A DNA stretch of 64,000 bases, from contig NZ_CAJJWO010000005.1 of NCBI RefSeq assembly GCF_905196875.1, positions 1 to 64,000 on the forward strand, in the 5' to 3' direction. Under the pieces are notes generated by a model. It ran no database searches. It worked only from the letters and a program-made list of their open reading frames with translations, and was not told where the DNA came from. This DNA is from an uncultured Parabacteroides sp. (GTDB lineage Bacteria; Bacteroidota; Bacteroidia; Bacteroidales; Tannerellaceae). Below are positions 42,148-51,142 of this stretch, one piece after another; the stretch's first letter is position 1; the number at the start of each line of letters is the position of its first letter. The position numbers were made by a program, and so were the translations under genes.

Positions 42148-42155
42148 CAAACTTA
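42148..42155 (-). promoter_or_regulatory. -7 promoter element of the lipid head-group operon
   Basis: TAAGTTTG on the minus strand matches TAnnTTTG, 25 bp upstream of the cytidylyltransferase ATG. Confidence 0.55.
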
Positions 42156-42201
42156 CGTAAACTTTTCTTATCAAAAAAAGTTTGAAGTCAAAAAGCGTAA
42201 T

Positions 42202-43320
42202 TTATTGAGGACAAACATCCGTATCATCGTCTTCCTTGGTAAGATCCAGCTTTTCATTATCGCCTCCTTTATCAAAATATTGTTTACGAAGTGGATTGGC
42301 TGTTGCTTCACGATAGATCAACCGATTCTGATAAATATCCAGAGCTGCATACAAAGCCTGACGGAAAGACTCTTCCGAAGCTAAATTCTGTCCTGCGATA
42401 TCATAAGCAGTACCATGTGCCGGAGAAGTACGTACCACAGACAAACCGGCCGTATAATTAACTCCGTCGTCCATCGCCAGAGTCTTGAATGGAGCCAGTC
42501 CCTGATCATGATACATAGCCAGTACACCATCAAATTTATCATACATCTGCGAACCGAAGAATCCGTCGGCGGCATAAGGGCCGAAAGACATAACACCTCT
42601 TTTCTCAGCCTCTTGCATTGCCGGAATAATGATCGTTTCCTCTTCTTTTCCCAGCAGGCCGTCGTCTCCAGCATGAGGATTTAAAGACAACACGGCAATA
42701 CGTGGCTTTACGATTCCGAAATCCTGCTTGAGCGATTGATTGAATATACGCAATTTCGACATAATATCCTCCACAGTTATTCTGGATGGAACTTCCGACA
42801 GAGGAATATGTCCGGTCACCAAAGCAACCCGCAAACTATCCTTCATCAGGATCATCAAGGCCTTCCGGCCTACTCCCCCAAAACGTTCTTCCAAATATTC
42901 CGTATGACCCGGAAAATGGAACTGGTCATTTTGTATATTATGCTTGTTGATCGGGGCTGTCAGTAAAACATCAACAGCACCACGTTTCAGATCTGCAACT
43001 GCGGCTTCCAGCGACAGAAAAGCAGCTTCACCGGCAATAGTTGTCGACTGGGACAGCTCGACCTTCGTCTCGTCATCCACACAGTTTATAATATTAACGC
43101 GGTTAACACCGGCATCCTCTGCCTGAGAGATAATATTCATATTCACAGGGGGCAATTCCAATGCTTTCCGGTGATAGGCGGCAATCTTTGACGAACCGTA
43201 TATGATCGGAGTACAAAGTTCTGCTACCCTGGCATCTGAGAATGTTTTCAATATCACCTCATATCCGATGCCATTTATATCTCCGTGAGTAATGCCCACT
43301 TTTATCAATCGTTCTTCCAT
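42202..43320 (-). CDS. pdxA: 4-hydroxythreonine-4-phosphate dehydrogenase
   Basis: A 372-residue PdxA of the DXP-dependent vitamin B6 pathway. It oxidises 4-phosphohydroxythreonine to the amino-ketone used by PdxJ. Motifs: THGDINGIGYEV near the N-terminus, TAPINKHNI, FPGHTEYLEERFGG (metal-binding His), SLNPHAGDDGLLG and MYHDQGLAPFKTL (second His), and RTSPAHGTAYDIAG (third His). The C-terminal acidic tail of about 20 residues is extra. It lies 13 bp after the DUF4837 gene and is probably co-transcribed with it. Confidence 0.95.
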   Translation of the reverse strand: MEERLIKVGITHGDINGIGYEVILKTFSDARVAELCTPIIYGSSKIAAYHRKALELPPVNMNIISQAEDAGVNRVNIINCVDDETKVELSQSTTIAGEAAFLSLEAAVADLKRGAVDVLLTAPINKHNIQNDQFHFPGHTEYLEERFGGVGRKALMILMKDSLRVALVTGHIPLSEVPSRITVEDIMSKLRIFNQSLKQDFGIVKPRIAVLSLNPHAGDDGLLGKEEETIIIPAMQEAEKRGVMSFGPYAADGFFGSQMYDKFDGVLAMYHDQGLAPFKTLAMDDGVNYTAGLSVVRTSPAHGTAYDIAGQNLASEESFRQALYAALDIYQNRLIYREATANPLRKQYFDKGGDNEKLDLTKEDDDTDVCPQ

Positions 43321-43333
43321 GTATTATGTTTGT

Positions 43334-44377
43334 TTATTTCTTATTTTCAGGAATATCCAGCGTTTCATCTACGGACTTGTTAAATTCATCCGGCAGACGA
43401 AGGGTATATAATGCAGCCTCTATACGACGAATGAAATTACGTTTATCTGTCTCCGGGGCAAAAACAAAACCTTCAGCCACAACGACCCGGTTGTTCTTTT
43501 CATCCAGACGGACATGGCTGACAAACGGCCCACCCATCATATCACCGACCATTTTCCATAAACCACGTAATACGCCACAATACTTTCCATTCACTGTTAT
43601 AGGCGTATAACTTACATCGGCACGCGTTTCTGTTGCCATATAAGATTCAGGAAAAGATCCCGGCAAATTCTTTTTCAGTACAGAATCACGCTTTGCTATC
43701 AAATACTCTGCAGTAAAGGTGTTCGGATCCGTATAAGGGAATGTATATACGATTAAATCAGTACGTCCGGTATTCGCATTGTTAGATGCCCAGAAGAAAT
43801 CAGTAGTATCACGATAATAAGTCATATTCGCCGGAGCATTGAGCATCAGGTCATGATTATTTTTGAGATTATCCATAACAACTGCACTATAATCTTTCTG
43901 CAACTGATTCATAGCACGGTTCATTTCCACCTTCACGAAGAAATCAACCAATGCCTTTGGATGTGCTTCCGTATATTCGATGATAGCTTCCGGAGAAGGG
44001 GCATTTAATGTTACGACCACCTGTCCATTTGCCCAACGGTCATTCTCATAACTCACTGAAGCTTTCGTATAAATAGCAGGATCGATATTTACGATCAGAA
44101 TATTACGAACATAAGTCAATAATCCATCGAATTGTGAAGGATCTACATAGGTTATTTTCAATGCGGGTTCAGATTGAGGAAGTCCCGGGACATCGGATGT
44201 CAGTTCTTTTTTAACAGCCATTCCCGAAGGGCCATCCCAGTTTGCTTTTTTCATTACAACAACGACTTCATAAGCAAGTCCTGTTGCACGTTTTCCAACC
44301 GGCCCAGAGCTACATGCACCCAGCAATACCAGAAACATGAATAAGCTAATCAGTAAAGAAATCTTTTTCATACCCAT
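43334..44377 (-). CDS. DUF4837 family lipoprotein
   Basis: A 347-residue lipoprotein (signal ends VLLGAC, Cys22) of the Bacteroidota DUF4837 family, function unknown. After GKRATGLAYEVVVVMKKANW, the mature domain alternates beta strands and helices (FVSHVRLDEKNNRVVVAEGF near the C-terminus). Starts at Met1 or Met3 (44371) are both possible. It is the first gene of a unit with pdxA, with a -7 element 13 bp upstream. Confidence 0.85.
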   Translation of the reverse strand: MGMKKISLLISLFMFLVLLGACSSGPVGKRATGLAYEVVVVMKKANWDGPSGMAVKKELTSDVPGLPQSEPALKITYVDPSQFDGLLTYVRNILIVNIDPAIYTKASVSYENDRWANGQVVVTLNAPSPEAIIEYTEAHPKALVDFFVKVEMNRAMNQLQKDYSAVVMDNLKNNHDLMLNAPANMTYYRDTTDFFWASNNANTGRTDLIVYTFPYTDPNTFTAEYLIAKRDSVLKKNLPGSFPESYMATETRADVSYTPITVNGKYCGVLRGLWKMVGDMMGGPFVSHVRLDEKNNRVVVAEGFVFAPETDKRNFIRRIEAALYTLRLPDEFNKSVDETLDIPENKK

Positions 44378-44390
44378 TCGTTTTATTACA

Positions 44391-44398
44391 CAAATATA
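44391..44398 (-). promoter_or_regulatory. -7 promoter element of the DUF4837-pdxA unit
   Basis: TATATTTG on the minus strand, exact TAnnTTTG. It is only 14-20 bp upstream of the candidate ATGs, implying a very short leader. Confidence 0.55.
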
Positions 44399-44425
44399 AT
44401 TCTTTTCTCTTAAATGACTTGTCTT

Positions 44426-45457
44426 CTATCCCTTTTGTTGCTTTTTAGCGGTGGATAACATTCCGCAAGCAGCAAATATATCTTCTCCCCTGGAAGCCCG
44501 AATCGTACAGATTATTCCGGCATTATTTAATATATCGCGAAATGCTTCCATCTTTGCCAGATCCGAACTTTCCAACGGGACATCGGGTATAGCATGAAAA
44601 CGGATCAGATTTACCCGGCAGTCCAAGGTATCTAATAAACAAATCAATGCTTTAGCATGTTGCGGACTATCGTTTAAATTTTTAAAAACAATATATTCAA
44701 ATGACACCCGCCGCTGGTGTGAGAAATCATATTCCTTAAGTAATTCGATGATGCTTTGTGCCGGATAAGCTTTTTCCACAGGCATTAACGACAATCGCTC
44801 TTCATGATAAGGAGAATGCAGACTAACGGCCAGATGACAGTCGCTTTCCTCTAGAAAACGCTTCAATCCCTTGGCAACCCCGATAGTTGAAACGGTTATC
44901 CTTTTAGGGCTCCAGGCATATCCATATGAGGATGTCAGGATCTCAAGAACTTTAAAAAGTTCGTCCACATTATCCAACGGCTCTCCCATTCCCATAAAGA
45001 CCAGATTCGTCAGACTGTCAGATTCCGGTAGAGATTGTATCTGATTCAGTATCTGATTGGCTGTAAGGTTCATTGTAAACCCCTGTTTTCCCGTCATGCA
45101 GAACAGACAGTTCATTTTACATCCGACCTGGGAAGAGACACACAAAGTTGCACGATCATCTGTCGGGATATAAACAGCCTCGACAAAGTTACCAGTACCG
45201 GCAGCAAACAAATATTTTATCGTTCCGTCTACCGACTTCATACAATCTACAGGAGGAACGGCACCCACTTCAAAAGACTCTTCCAGTTGTGTTCGTTTGG
45301 CAGCTGCAATATTAGTCATTTCAGCGATAGAGCTTACTTTTTTCTTATACAGCCAGTCAGCCATCTGTTTAGCAGCGTAACCAGGTAATCCGACCTCCGC
45401 AGCCACCTCTTTCAGTTCGTTCAGCGTCATGCCCAACAATCGTCTTTTCTCTTGCAT
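44426..45457 (-). CDS. rlmN: 23S rRNA (adenine(2503)-C2)-methyltransferase
   Basis: A 343-residue radical-SAM enzyme that methylates A2503 of 23S rRNA (and usually A37 of some tRNAs). The [4Fe-4S] cluster Cys triad is in GCKMNCLFCMTGKQG (CxxxCxxC). Other conserved blocks are FMGMGEPLDN, LAVSLHSPYHEERL and the C-terminal RGEDIFAACGMLS with the methyl-accepting Cys. The frame is open to 45490, but the -7 element at 45488-45495 overlaps that extension, so the ATG at 45457 is taken. Confidence 0.95.
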   Translation of the reverse strand: MQEKRRLLGMTLNELKEVAAEVGLPGYAAKQMADWLYKKKVSSIAEMTNIAAAKRTQLEESFEVGAVPPVDCMKSVDGTIKYLFAAGTGNFVEAVYIPTDDRATLCVSSQVGCKMNCLFCMTGKQGFTMNLTANQILNQIQSLPESDSLTNLVFMGMGEPLDNVDELFKVLEILTSSYGYAWSPKRITVSTIGVAKGLKRFLEESDCHLAVSLHSPYHEERLSLMPVEKAYPAQSIIELLKEYDFSHQRRVSFEYIVFKNLNDSPQHAKALICLLDTLDCRVNLIRFHAIPDVPLESSDLAKMEAFRDILNNAGIICTIRASRGEDIFAACGMLSTAKKQQKG

Positions 45458-45487
45458 TGTTTTATTTATATAACGATTAATCCGGCA

Positions 45488-45495
45488 CAAAGATA
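45488..45495 (-). promoter_or_regulatory. -7 promoter element of rlmN
   Basis: TATCTTTG on the minus strand, exact TAnnTTTG, 30 bp upstream of the rlmN ATG. It directly abuts the T tract of the ppiD terminator. Confidence 0.65.
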
Positions 45496-45537
45496 AAAAA
45501 AAGCTGCCGGACTTTTCTGAATAAGTCCGGCAGCTTT
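45495..45537 (-). terminator. Terminator of the PpiD-like gene
   Basis: Perfect 15-bp stem AAAGCTGCCGGACTT / AAGTCCGGCAGCTTT with an 8-nt loop, followed on the minus strand by eight T, 45 bp past the ppiD-like stop. Confidence 0.9.
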
Positions 45538-45581
45538 CTATTAAAGGTATAGTTATTTCCTTTTATTATCTTTATTTCAAA

Positions 45582-47720
45582 TTAGAAGAAACGTACGCGG
45601 TTATCTTCTATTTCTGCTTTGTTCACCAGTGACTGGATAGCCTGGAATCCGAAACGATAAGCGTTAGAAGCATCCAATGTGCGGATTTCTTCAGCTTCAT
45701 TGAATTCTTTAGCATCTTTGTTTCTGTCATATACTTTGAATACATATACACCATTGTTTCCAACTACAGGTTCGCTCAACTGACCTACTTCTGCAATAGA
45801 AACCATTGCATTCATTTTCGGTTCTACACCGATACCGGCAATACGACGTGTTCCAAAGTTAATAAACTTAACAGAGTCTACTCTTGAACCCATTGCATCT
45901 GCATAAGCATCAACAGATGTTAGATTTTTAGCTTTCAGATCGGCTGCGATCTTTTCACCCTTCTTCTGAGCAGCTATTTCAGCTCTCAAAGCCGGAGTAA
46001 CAGAAGCAACTGAACGATAACCTTCTTTCAAAGTACCTTCAACACCTGCAATAACAAACTTATCGTCACATTCGAAGATCTCAGAGATTTTACCTTTATC
46101 GTTCTGGAAAGCCCAACGGATTACCGGACGAGAATTCTTAATGCTTCCCAAAGTCTGGTTGTCAGCAGTTACAGTTACGCCCGAGATCAGGTTATAACCT
46201 GCTTCTTTAGCTGCATCATCCAACTTAGCCAGGTCACTGTTCTTTGAAATGAACTGATTCAACTCATTATAAATGTTGCTATAAGTTTTAGAGCTCGGAG
46301 ATACAGTCATATCGATATCAGCCACCTTATACTTATTCACATTATTTGTTTTTTCTGTAACCTTAACCAGGTGAGTTCCGTATAGAGATTTAACTTTTGC
46401 AATATTGTTCACCGGAGTCGAGAATACTGCGTTCTTGAAATCTTCGTTTACACCTCTCAGTGCAGTGATTTCTGTAAACCATCCCAGTTCACCGCCATTT
46501 TCGGCAGCCTGGTCGGCTGAGAATTGTTTGGCCAGTTCAGCAAAGTCACCGCCATTTTTCAGTACGTTCATCAAGCTATCTGCCAAAACTGTTGTACGAG
46601 CTTCGTCACCCGTGTTAGCCAACATAATATGACTTACTTTTACTGAGTCAGGAGCCACTGTCTTGTCAACCAGCTTAAACATTCTGTATTTGTCATTATC
46701 GAATACCGGTCCATAAACAGCACCTACTTCAGCAGTAGTTGCGAACTGCTTCATTTCCGGATCAAATGCATTTTCAGTGAAAAAAGCATCCATATAAGGA
46801 ACTTCTGAATTTTCATTTACAATATCAGCAACCTTTTCTGAAGTCTTGAATTCTTCTTTCAAAGATTCGATATCTGCACTAGCCTTGTCATAGTCTTCCT
46901 GGCTCGGACGAATATCAACAGCGATGTATTTAATAACTTTACCTTCTTTCTGTTTGTAAAGTTCTTTGCGCTGATTGTACAGCTTTTCAATTTCGCTCTT
47001 GCTAACATCAACTGTTGAATCAGGAATACTTGCATACGACTGCATAGCATATACGATGTCTGAGTTTTCTGAAACATCATTGAAAGCTTCTTTTGCATCC
47101 AGTACGTTTGCAGAAACAGCCTTGCTTAACAAAGTTGTATATTTTTGTTCCAGACGCTGACGTTTGATGTTCTTTTCCCAGAACAACCAGAAATTACGAG
47201 CCTGGATCAGCTGTGCCTGCTGATCTGCAGGATAGTTTGCGATGTTATCGTCGTCTATTTGCTTCAGGAAGTTCAACAAAGCAGTTTTGTCGAATTGTCC
47301 GGTCTGCGGATTAACGAACATCTGCATCTGTTGGATCATCGGTGAAATGTTTTCGCCCTGAACCATATCGAACAGTTCTTCCGGGCTAACCTGCATACCT
47401 AATTTATCAGTTGCTTCATCCAATACAACTTCCTGTACCATCGCATCGAATACTGACTGACGGATCTGATTCATGTATTCTTCGGGGAGATTATTCTGAC
47501 CTGATTGCATTTTATACATCTCAGTCATTTCATCAATACGTCCCTGATAATCCTGAATTTTAATTACTTCTCCGTCAACCTTAGCAACTCTCTCCTGAGT
47601 TTGTCTGAAATAAGTAGAACCGGAGTTCAAAAAGTCTCCAATGATAAAAGCGAACAGCGCCAAACCCACAACGAGTACGAGCAGTCCTGCTTTGCTTCTG
47701 ATTTTTTCCAGCGTAGCCAT
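45582..47720 (-). CDS. ppiD: PpiD/SurA-like periplasmic peptidyl-prolyl isomerase
   Basis: A 712-residue membrane-anchored foldase. One N-terminal helix (AGLLVLVVGLALFAFIIGDF, 12-31) anchors it. A SurA_N-type chaperone region (about 36-230) follows, then a parvulin domain at about 350-450 (VKVSHIMLANTGDEA, GGDFAELAKQFSAD, GELGWFTEI), and a second parvulin-like or chaperone segment to the end. PpiD-type proteins help fold exported and outer-membrane proteins beside the Sec channel. It is a single-gene unit with a perfect terminator. Confidence 0.92.
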   Translation of the reverse strand: MATLEKIRSKAGLLVLVVGLALFAFIIGDFLNSGSTYFRQTQERVAKVDGEVIKIQDYQGRIDEMTEMYKMQSGQNNLPEEYMNQIRQSVFDAMVQEVVLDEATDKLGMQVSPEELFDMVQGENISPMIQQMQMFVNPQTGQFDKTALLNFLKQIDDDNIANYPADQQAQLIQARNFWLFWEKNIKRQRLEQKYTTLLSKAVSANVLDAKEAFNDVSENSDIVYAMQSYASIPDSTVDVSKSEIEKLYNQRKELYKQKEGKVIKYIAVDIRPSQEDYDKASADIESLKEEFKTSEKVADIVNENSEVPYMDAFFTENAFDPEMKQFATTAEVGAVYGPVFDNDKYRMFKLVDKTVAPDSVKVSHIMLANTGDEARTTVLADSLMNVLKNGGDFAELAKQFSADQAAENGGELGWFTEITALRGVNEDFKNAVFSTPVNNIAKVKSLYGTHLVKVTEKTNNVNKYKVADIDMTVSPSSKTYSNIYNELNQFISKNSDLAKLDDAAKEAGYNLISGVTVTADNQTLGSIKNSRPVIRWAFQNDKGKISEIFECDDKFVIAGVEGTLKEGYRSVASVTPALRAEIAAQKKGEKIAADLKAKNLTSVDAYADAMGSRVDSVKFINFGTRRIAGIGVEPKMNAMVSIAEVGQLSEPVVGNNGVYVFKVYDRNKDAKEFNEAEEIRTLDASNAYRFGFQAIQSLVNKAEIEDNRVRFF

Positions 47721-47766
47721 TTATCGTTATTTATTTTTAAAGTTTATATTTTACAGTTTAAGGGCA

Positions 47767-47774
47767 CGAAGATA
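47767..47774 (-). promoter_or_regulatory. Probable -7 element of the PpiD-like gene
   Basis: TATCTTCG on the minus strand, one mismatch to TAnnTTTG, 47 bp upstream of the ATG. Confidence 0.35.
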
Positions 47775-47817
47775 CGAAAAAAAGGATTTGTTACATCTTT
47801 TATTCTGTTTTTTTTCA

Positions 47818-49074
47818 TTAACCACCTACTTTCATTCGCACAAGTTCTATTTTTGTAGCTGTAACTTTTATTATTTTGAACGTATACTTATCAATTACGA
47901 TTGATTCATTCAATTTAGGAAATTTTTGATAGAAATGTAAAATATACCCGGCAATCGTCACATAGTCGTCCGACTCCGGAAGTTCCAGGTTAAACTTCTC
48001 ATTTAACGAGTCGATCTCCATACGACCGGATATAAGATACTCGTCATCCGCCACCTTTCGGGCAACGTACGACTTCATGTCGTGTTCATCTTCAATCTCT
48101 CCGAATATCTCTTCCACAAGGTCTTCCAAAGTCACAATACCGGATGTTCCGCCAAACTCATCTACCACGACAGCCAGGCTTTTCTTTTCCTGCATTAATA
48201 TCTTCATCAGTTTATTCGCAGCCATCGTTTCCGGCACAATGGAAATATCTTTTATATTTTGAGTCCAATCTTCCGGATTCTTAAACAATTCCGACGAATG
48301 GATATAACCTATGATATCGTCTATATTTTCGTTATATATCAATATCTTCGACAACCCCGTCTCAATAAATTTAGAACGGAGTTCCTCTATATTGACCGTT
48401 GTGTCGCAAGCAACGATCTCTGTTCTAGGAACAATACAATCGCGCAACCGCACATTTGAGAAGTCCAGGGCATTCTGAAATATCTTCACTTCCGTATCCA
48501 TATCCGAATTGGACGGAGCATCATCGATACTTTGTTGTATAAAAAAATCCAGATCCACCTTACCCAGCGTACGAGCCGTAGAACCAGACACATCCTTTAC
48601 TCCTATCAGTTTTAAAATCAGATATGAAACAAGGGCTGAGAACTTGGATATAGGATATAAGATAATATATATAATGTATAGAGGTATTGAAAACAGATTC
48701 AGCGAAAAGTTGGGATTCAACTTGAAGATCGTTTTGGGAATGAACTCACCAGTAAATAAAATCAAAAGAGTTGAAATAATCGATTGTACGAATACGATCA
48801 GCGCTTCATTGTCTACAAACCTTGCGATAAATGGCTCCAATATAATTGCCATTTGCAAACCATACACAACCAATGCAATATTATTGCCGACCAGCATCGT
48901 AGAAATAAACTGGTTCGGATTCCGGTAAAAGATATCCAGTATCTTCCCGGCTATAGTTTTATTCTTTTTATCCAGTTCGTGCCGCAGCTTGTTAGAGGAG
49001 ATAAATGCGATCTCCATTCCTGAAAAAAAAGCTGAGAAAGCTAATGATATTAATATGTACGTCAATGCATTCAC
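47818..49074 (-). CDS. CNNM/CBS-domain membrane protein (CorC/HlyC-type, DUF21)
   Basis: A 418-residue inner-membrane protein. The N-terminal DUF21 domain has three to four helices (YILISLAFSAFFSGMEIAF, FISTMLVGNNIALVVYGLQM, ISTLLILFTGEFIPKTI). It is followed by two CBS domains (about 205-330, DCIVPRTEIVACDT and AVVVDEFGGTSGIVTLEDL) and a C-terminal CorC_HlyC domain (about 345-415). The family is linked to magnesium or cobalt transport and resistance. It is the last gene of the coaX-lptC operon, 1 bp after lptC. Confidence 0.92.
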   Translation of the reverse strand: MNALTYILISLAFSAFFSGMEIAFISSNKLRHELDKKNKTIAGKILDIFYRNPNQFISTMLVGNNIALVVYGLQMAIILEPFIARFVDNEALIVFVQSIISTLLILFTGEFIPKTIFKLNPNFSLNLFSIPLYIIYIILYPISKFSALVSYLILKLIGVKDVSGSTARTLGKVDLDFFIQQSIDDAPSNSDMDTEVKIFQNALDFSNVRLRDCIVPRTEIVACDTTVNIEELRSKFIETGLSKILIYNENIDDIIGYIHSSELFKNPEDWTQNIKDISIVPETMAANKLMKILMQEKKSLAVVVDEFGGTSGIVTLEDLVEEIFGEIEDEHDMKSYVARKVADDEYLISGRMEIDSLNEKFNLELPESDDYVTIAGYILHFYQKFPKLNESIVIDKYTFKIIKVTATKIELVRMKVGG

Positions 49075-49075
49075 A

Positions 49076-49744
49076 CTAATCTTTTTTTATTGAATCGGCC
49101 TTTGCCACATCCACAACCGTCGAATCAGAAGCTACATTCACTCTCGACGAATCACGAGGAGTTTCGTTTACAGGAAAAGTCCCCTGCGAATTAAATATCT
49201 TATACTTCGTCATATTTTGATTAGACTCAAAACCGATGCCTGTGATAACCTTCTCTCCTTCCTGCAACTCAAAATATTCATCCGTATGAATTTTATCTTC
49301 CTTCTGATCGATAAACAGTATTGAAGTATCTAATCTCTTTCCTTCCAGGCTTAATACACTCACGTGACCGATCAGTTTATATAATCCCTTCTTGTCCCAA
49401 TAGTAAGCAGTATCAGCCTTTACACTAGCTTCTACATTAAATAAAGAATCAAATTTTTCCACATAAACACCTTGAGGAAAATAAGAATGAGGCTCCTGAG
49501 CCTTACCAAAGACCAACCACTCCTTCGCATTCAGTCGATAACGAGTAATTCCCGAGTCGGAGATCAAGCTGGTGGCATCAGTGGTTCTCATAGTATAAGT
49601 ATTTTCCGGATCGAATGTAACTTCAACCACTTCTTTATTCTCTTTCCCACAAGATGCCATAAATAAAAGAAGCATAACAACCACCGCAAAGGTAGTTGTT
49701 ATGCTATATTTTCCCGTTTTACAAAGAAAACGCGTTTCAGTCAT
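49076..49744 (-). CDS. lptC: LPS export ABC transporter periplasmic protein LptC
   Basis: A 222-residue LptC, which passes LPS from the LptBFG transporter to LptA. The N-terminal hydrophobic segment ends LLLFMASC, so in this group it is probably a lipoprotein rather than a transmembrane protein. The beta-jellyroll region includes DTAYYWDKKGLYKLIGHVSV and TDEYFELQEGEKVITGIGFE; the C-terminal about 40 residues are charged. The frame is open to 49777, but that would overlap the TPR gene. The ATG at 49744, 2 bp after its stop, fits the operon better. Confidence 0.9.
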   Translation of the reverse strand: MTETRFLCKTGKYSITTTFAVVVMLLLFMASCGKENKEVVEVTFDPENTYTMRTTDATSLISDSGITRYRLNAKEWLVFGKAQEPHSYFPQGVYVEKFDSLFNVEASVKADTAYYWDKKGLYKLIGHVSVLSLEGKRLDTSILFIDQKEDKIHTDEYFELQEGEKVITGIGFESNQNMTKYKIFNSQGTFPVNETPRDSSRVNVASDSTVVDVAKADSIKKD

Positions 49745-49746
49745 AA

Positions 49747-51111
49747 TTATCTGATTGTTGTACGTTCTCCGATCCAACCACCAACAGTGAATTGTTTACC
49801 CTTTTCCAAATCCGGGTGCATAAATATTTCTTCTGTTGAAGGTAGATGAGCACGATAGGTACCAATTAATTTGTTTGCTTCATCTATACAACTTTCATCA
49901 ACTTGTTTGGCTTTTTCAAACTTGTCGATAGCAGCATTGTAGGCAGCTCTTGCCAGTACACCGTCATTCGGGAATACTGTCTTTACTGTTGCAGCATACA
50001 TTTGTCCGATCAGGATATAAGGCTGTCCGTAACTTGAATTGGTAGAAGCTGCCTTCAAAGCATATTCTCTTGCTTTTGAATAGCTTTTCTGGTCGTAATT
50101 AAGCAAAGCGATCATATAATAGTCTTCAGCTTTTGAAGAAGGGTCTGTTTCCATATTGGCAGCTTCTTCGAAATACTTGATAGCTGTGTCATATTCTTTA
50201 TTCTTTACAGCACGTTTCGCAATACCGATAGCAGCATCAGCACTTGGTTCCAGTTCATAAGCATAAGCAGCAGCAGCAAAGAAAGCATCGATTTCCTGGC
50301 AACGAACACGTCTCAACAAAGAAACGATCTCCTTCAAAGCTGCAAGATCCGATTTGTTTTCTTCAACCTTCGGAGCATACAGATTCTGCAGCGTTTCGCA
50401 ATCGGCAGCACCACTGTTGGCAAACGCCCCGTTTACACTGGTTTTGAATGTAGTCAGGTTGTTTACTTCCTTTTCATTGTTGGCAGCCTGTGCAGCCTGC
50501 AATTGAGTATCAAGTATTTTTGAAGCTTTCAGATAATCTTCTACATACTGACCTTTGTGATTAGGATCGTCTGCCATCATCTGATAAGATGCGAACATAT
50601 ATAAAGAAACGCCTAATGCTTCAGTTTTATCACCATATTCGTTAATGATTTCGCCCAACCAGTTGTACAGTTTCTTATAATCGGCTTTGTCACCCATCTG
50701 CTGGATATAATCCTGTGCTTTACGAGAAACGATCCAGTCTTTTCCGTAACGGTTATCGTCACCAAAATATTTCACACGTTTATCATATACGGCCATCAGG
50801 TCATCAACCAGAGCTGCTTTCTTAGCAGGGTCCTTTTCATTGGCGATCTTCCACGCCATAATCTTTACACCATGCAAATAAATATCCTTTGTTGCAGCAG
50901 GACATTCATCGTATACAATTTTCCAAAAATCGTAAGCGTCCTTAAAATTTCCTGCTTTCGCATAAGGAACGAACAAGCTGATATTGGTAATACAACGGAT
51001 ACTGTCTTCACCAGAACCGAACTGTGTACCATTATCTACTCCTTTCTGTGCATGAGCGCCAAATGCTCCTAAGGAACATGCAGCGGTAATCAATAATACC
51101 TTTATTTTCAT
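49747..51111 (-). CDS. Exported TPR-repeat protein
   Basis: A 454-residue secreted helical-repeat protein with a signal peptide (MKIKVLLITAACSLGAFGAHA). TPR-like repeats run through most of its length, clearest at about 290-400 (AIGIAKRAVKNKEYDTAIKY, AEDYYMIALLNYDQKSYSKA, and GQPYILIGQMYAATVKTVFP). Function unknown. It sits between an outer-membrane protein gene and lptC in a conserved-looking envelope operon and may be an assembly cofactor; that is inference from context. Confidence 0.87.
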   Translation of the reverse strand: MKIKVLLITAACSLGAFGAHAQKGVDNGTQFGSGEDSIRCITNISLFVPYAKAGNFKDAYDFWKIVYDECPAATKDIYLHGVKIMAWKIANEKDPAKKAALVDDLMAVYDKRVKYFGDDNRYGKDWIVSRKAQDYIQQMGDKADYKKLYNWLGEIINEYGDKTEALGVSLYMFASYQMMADDPNHKGQYVEDYLKASKILDTQLQAAQAANNEKEVNNLTTFKTSVNGAFANSGAADCETLQNLYAPKVEENKSDLAALKEIVSLLRRVRCQEIDAFFAAAAYAYELEPSADAAIGIAKRAVKNKEYDTAIKYFEEAANMETDPSSKAEDYYMIALLNYDQKSYSKAREYALKAASTNSSYGQPYILIGQMYAATVKTVFPNDGVLARAAYNAAIDKFEKAKQVDESCIDEANKLIGTYRAHLPSTEEIFMHPDLEKGKQFTVGGWIGERTTIR

Positions 51112-51142
51112 ATCTGTTTTTAATTTAAGTTAGCAATTTAAA

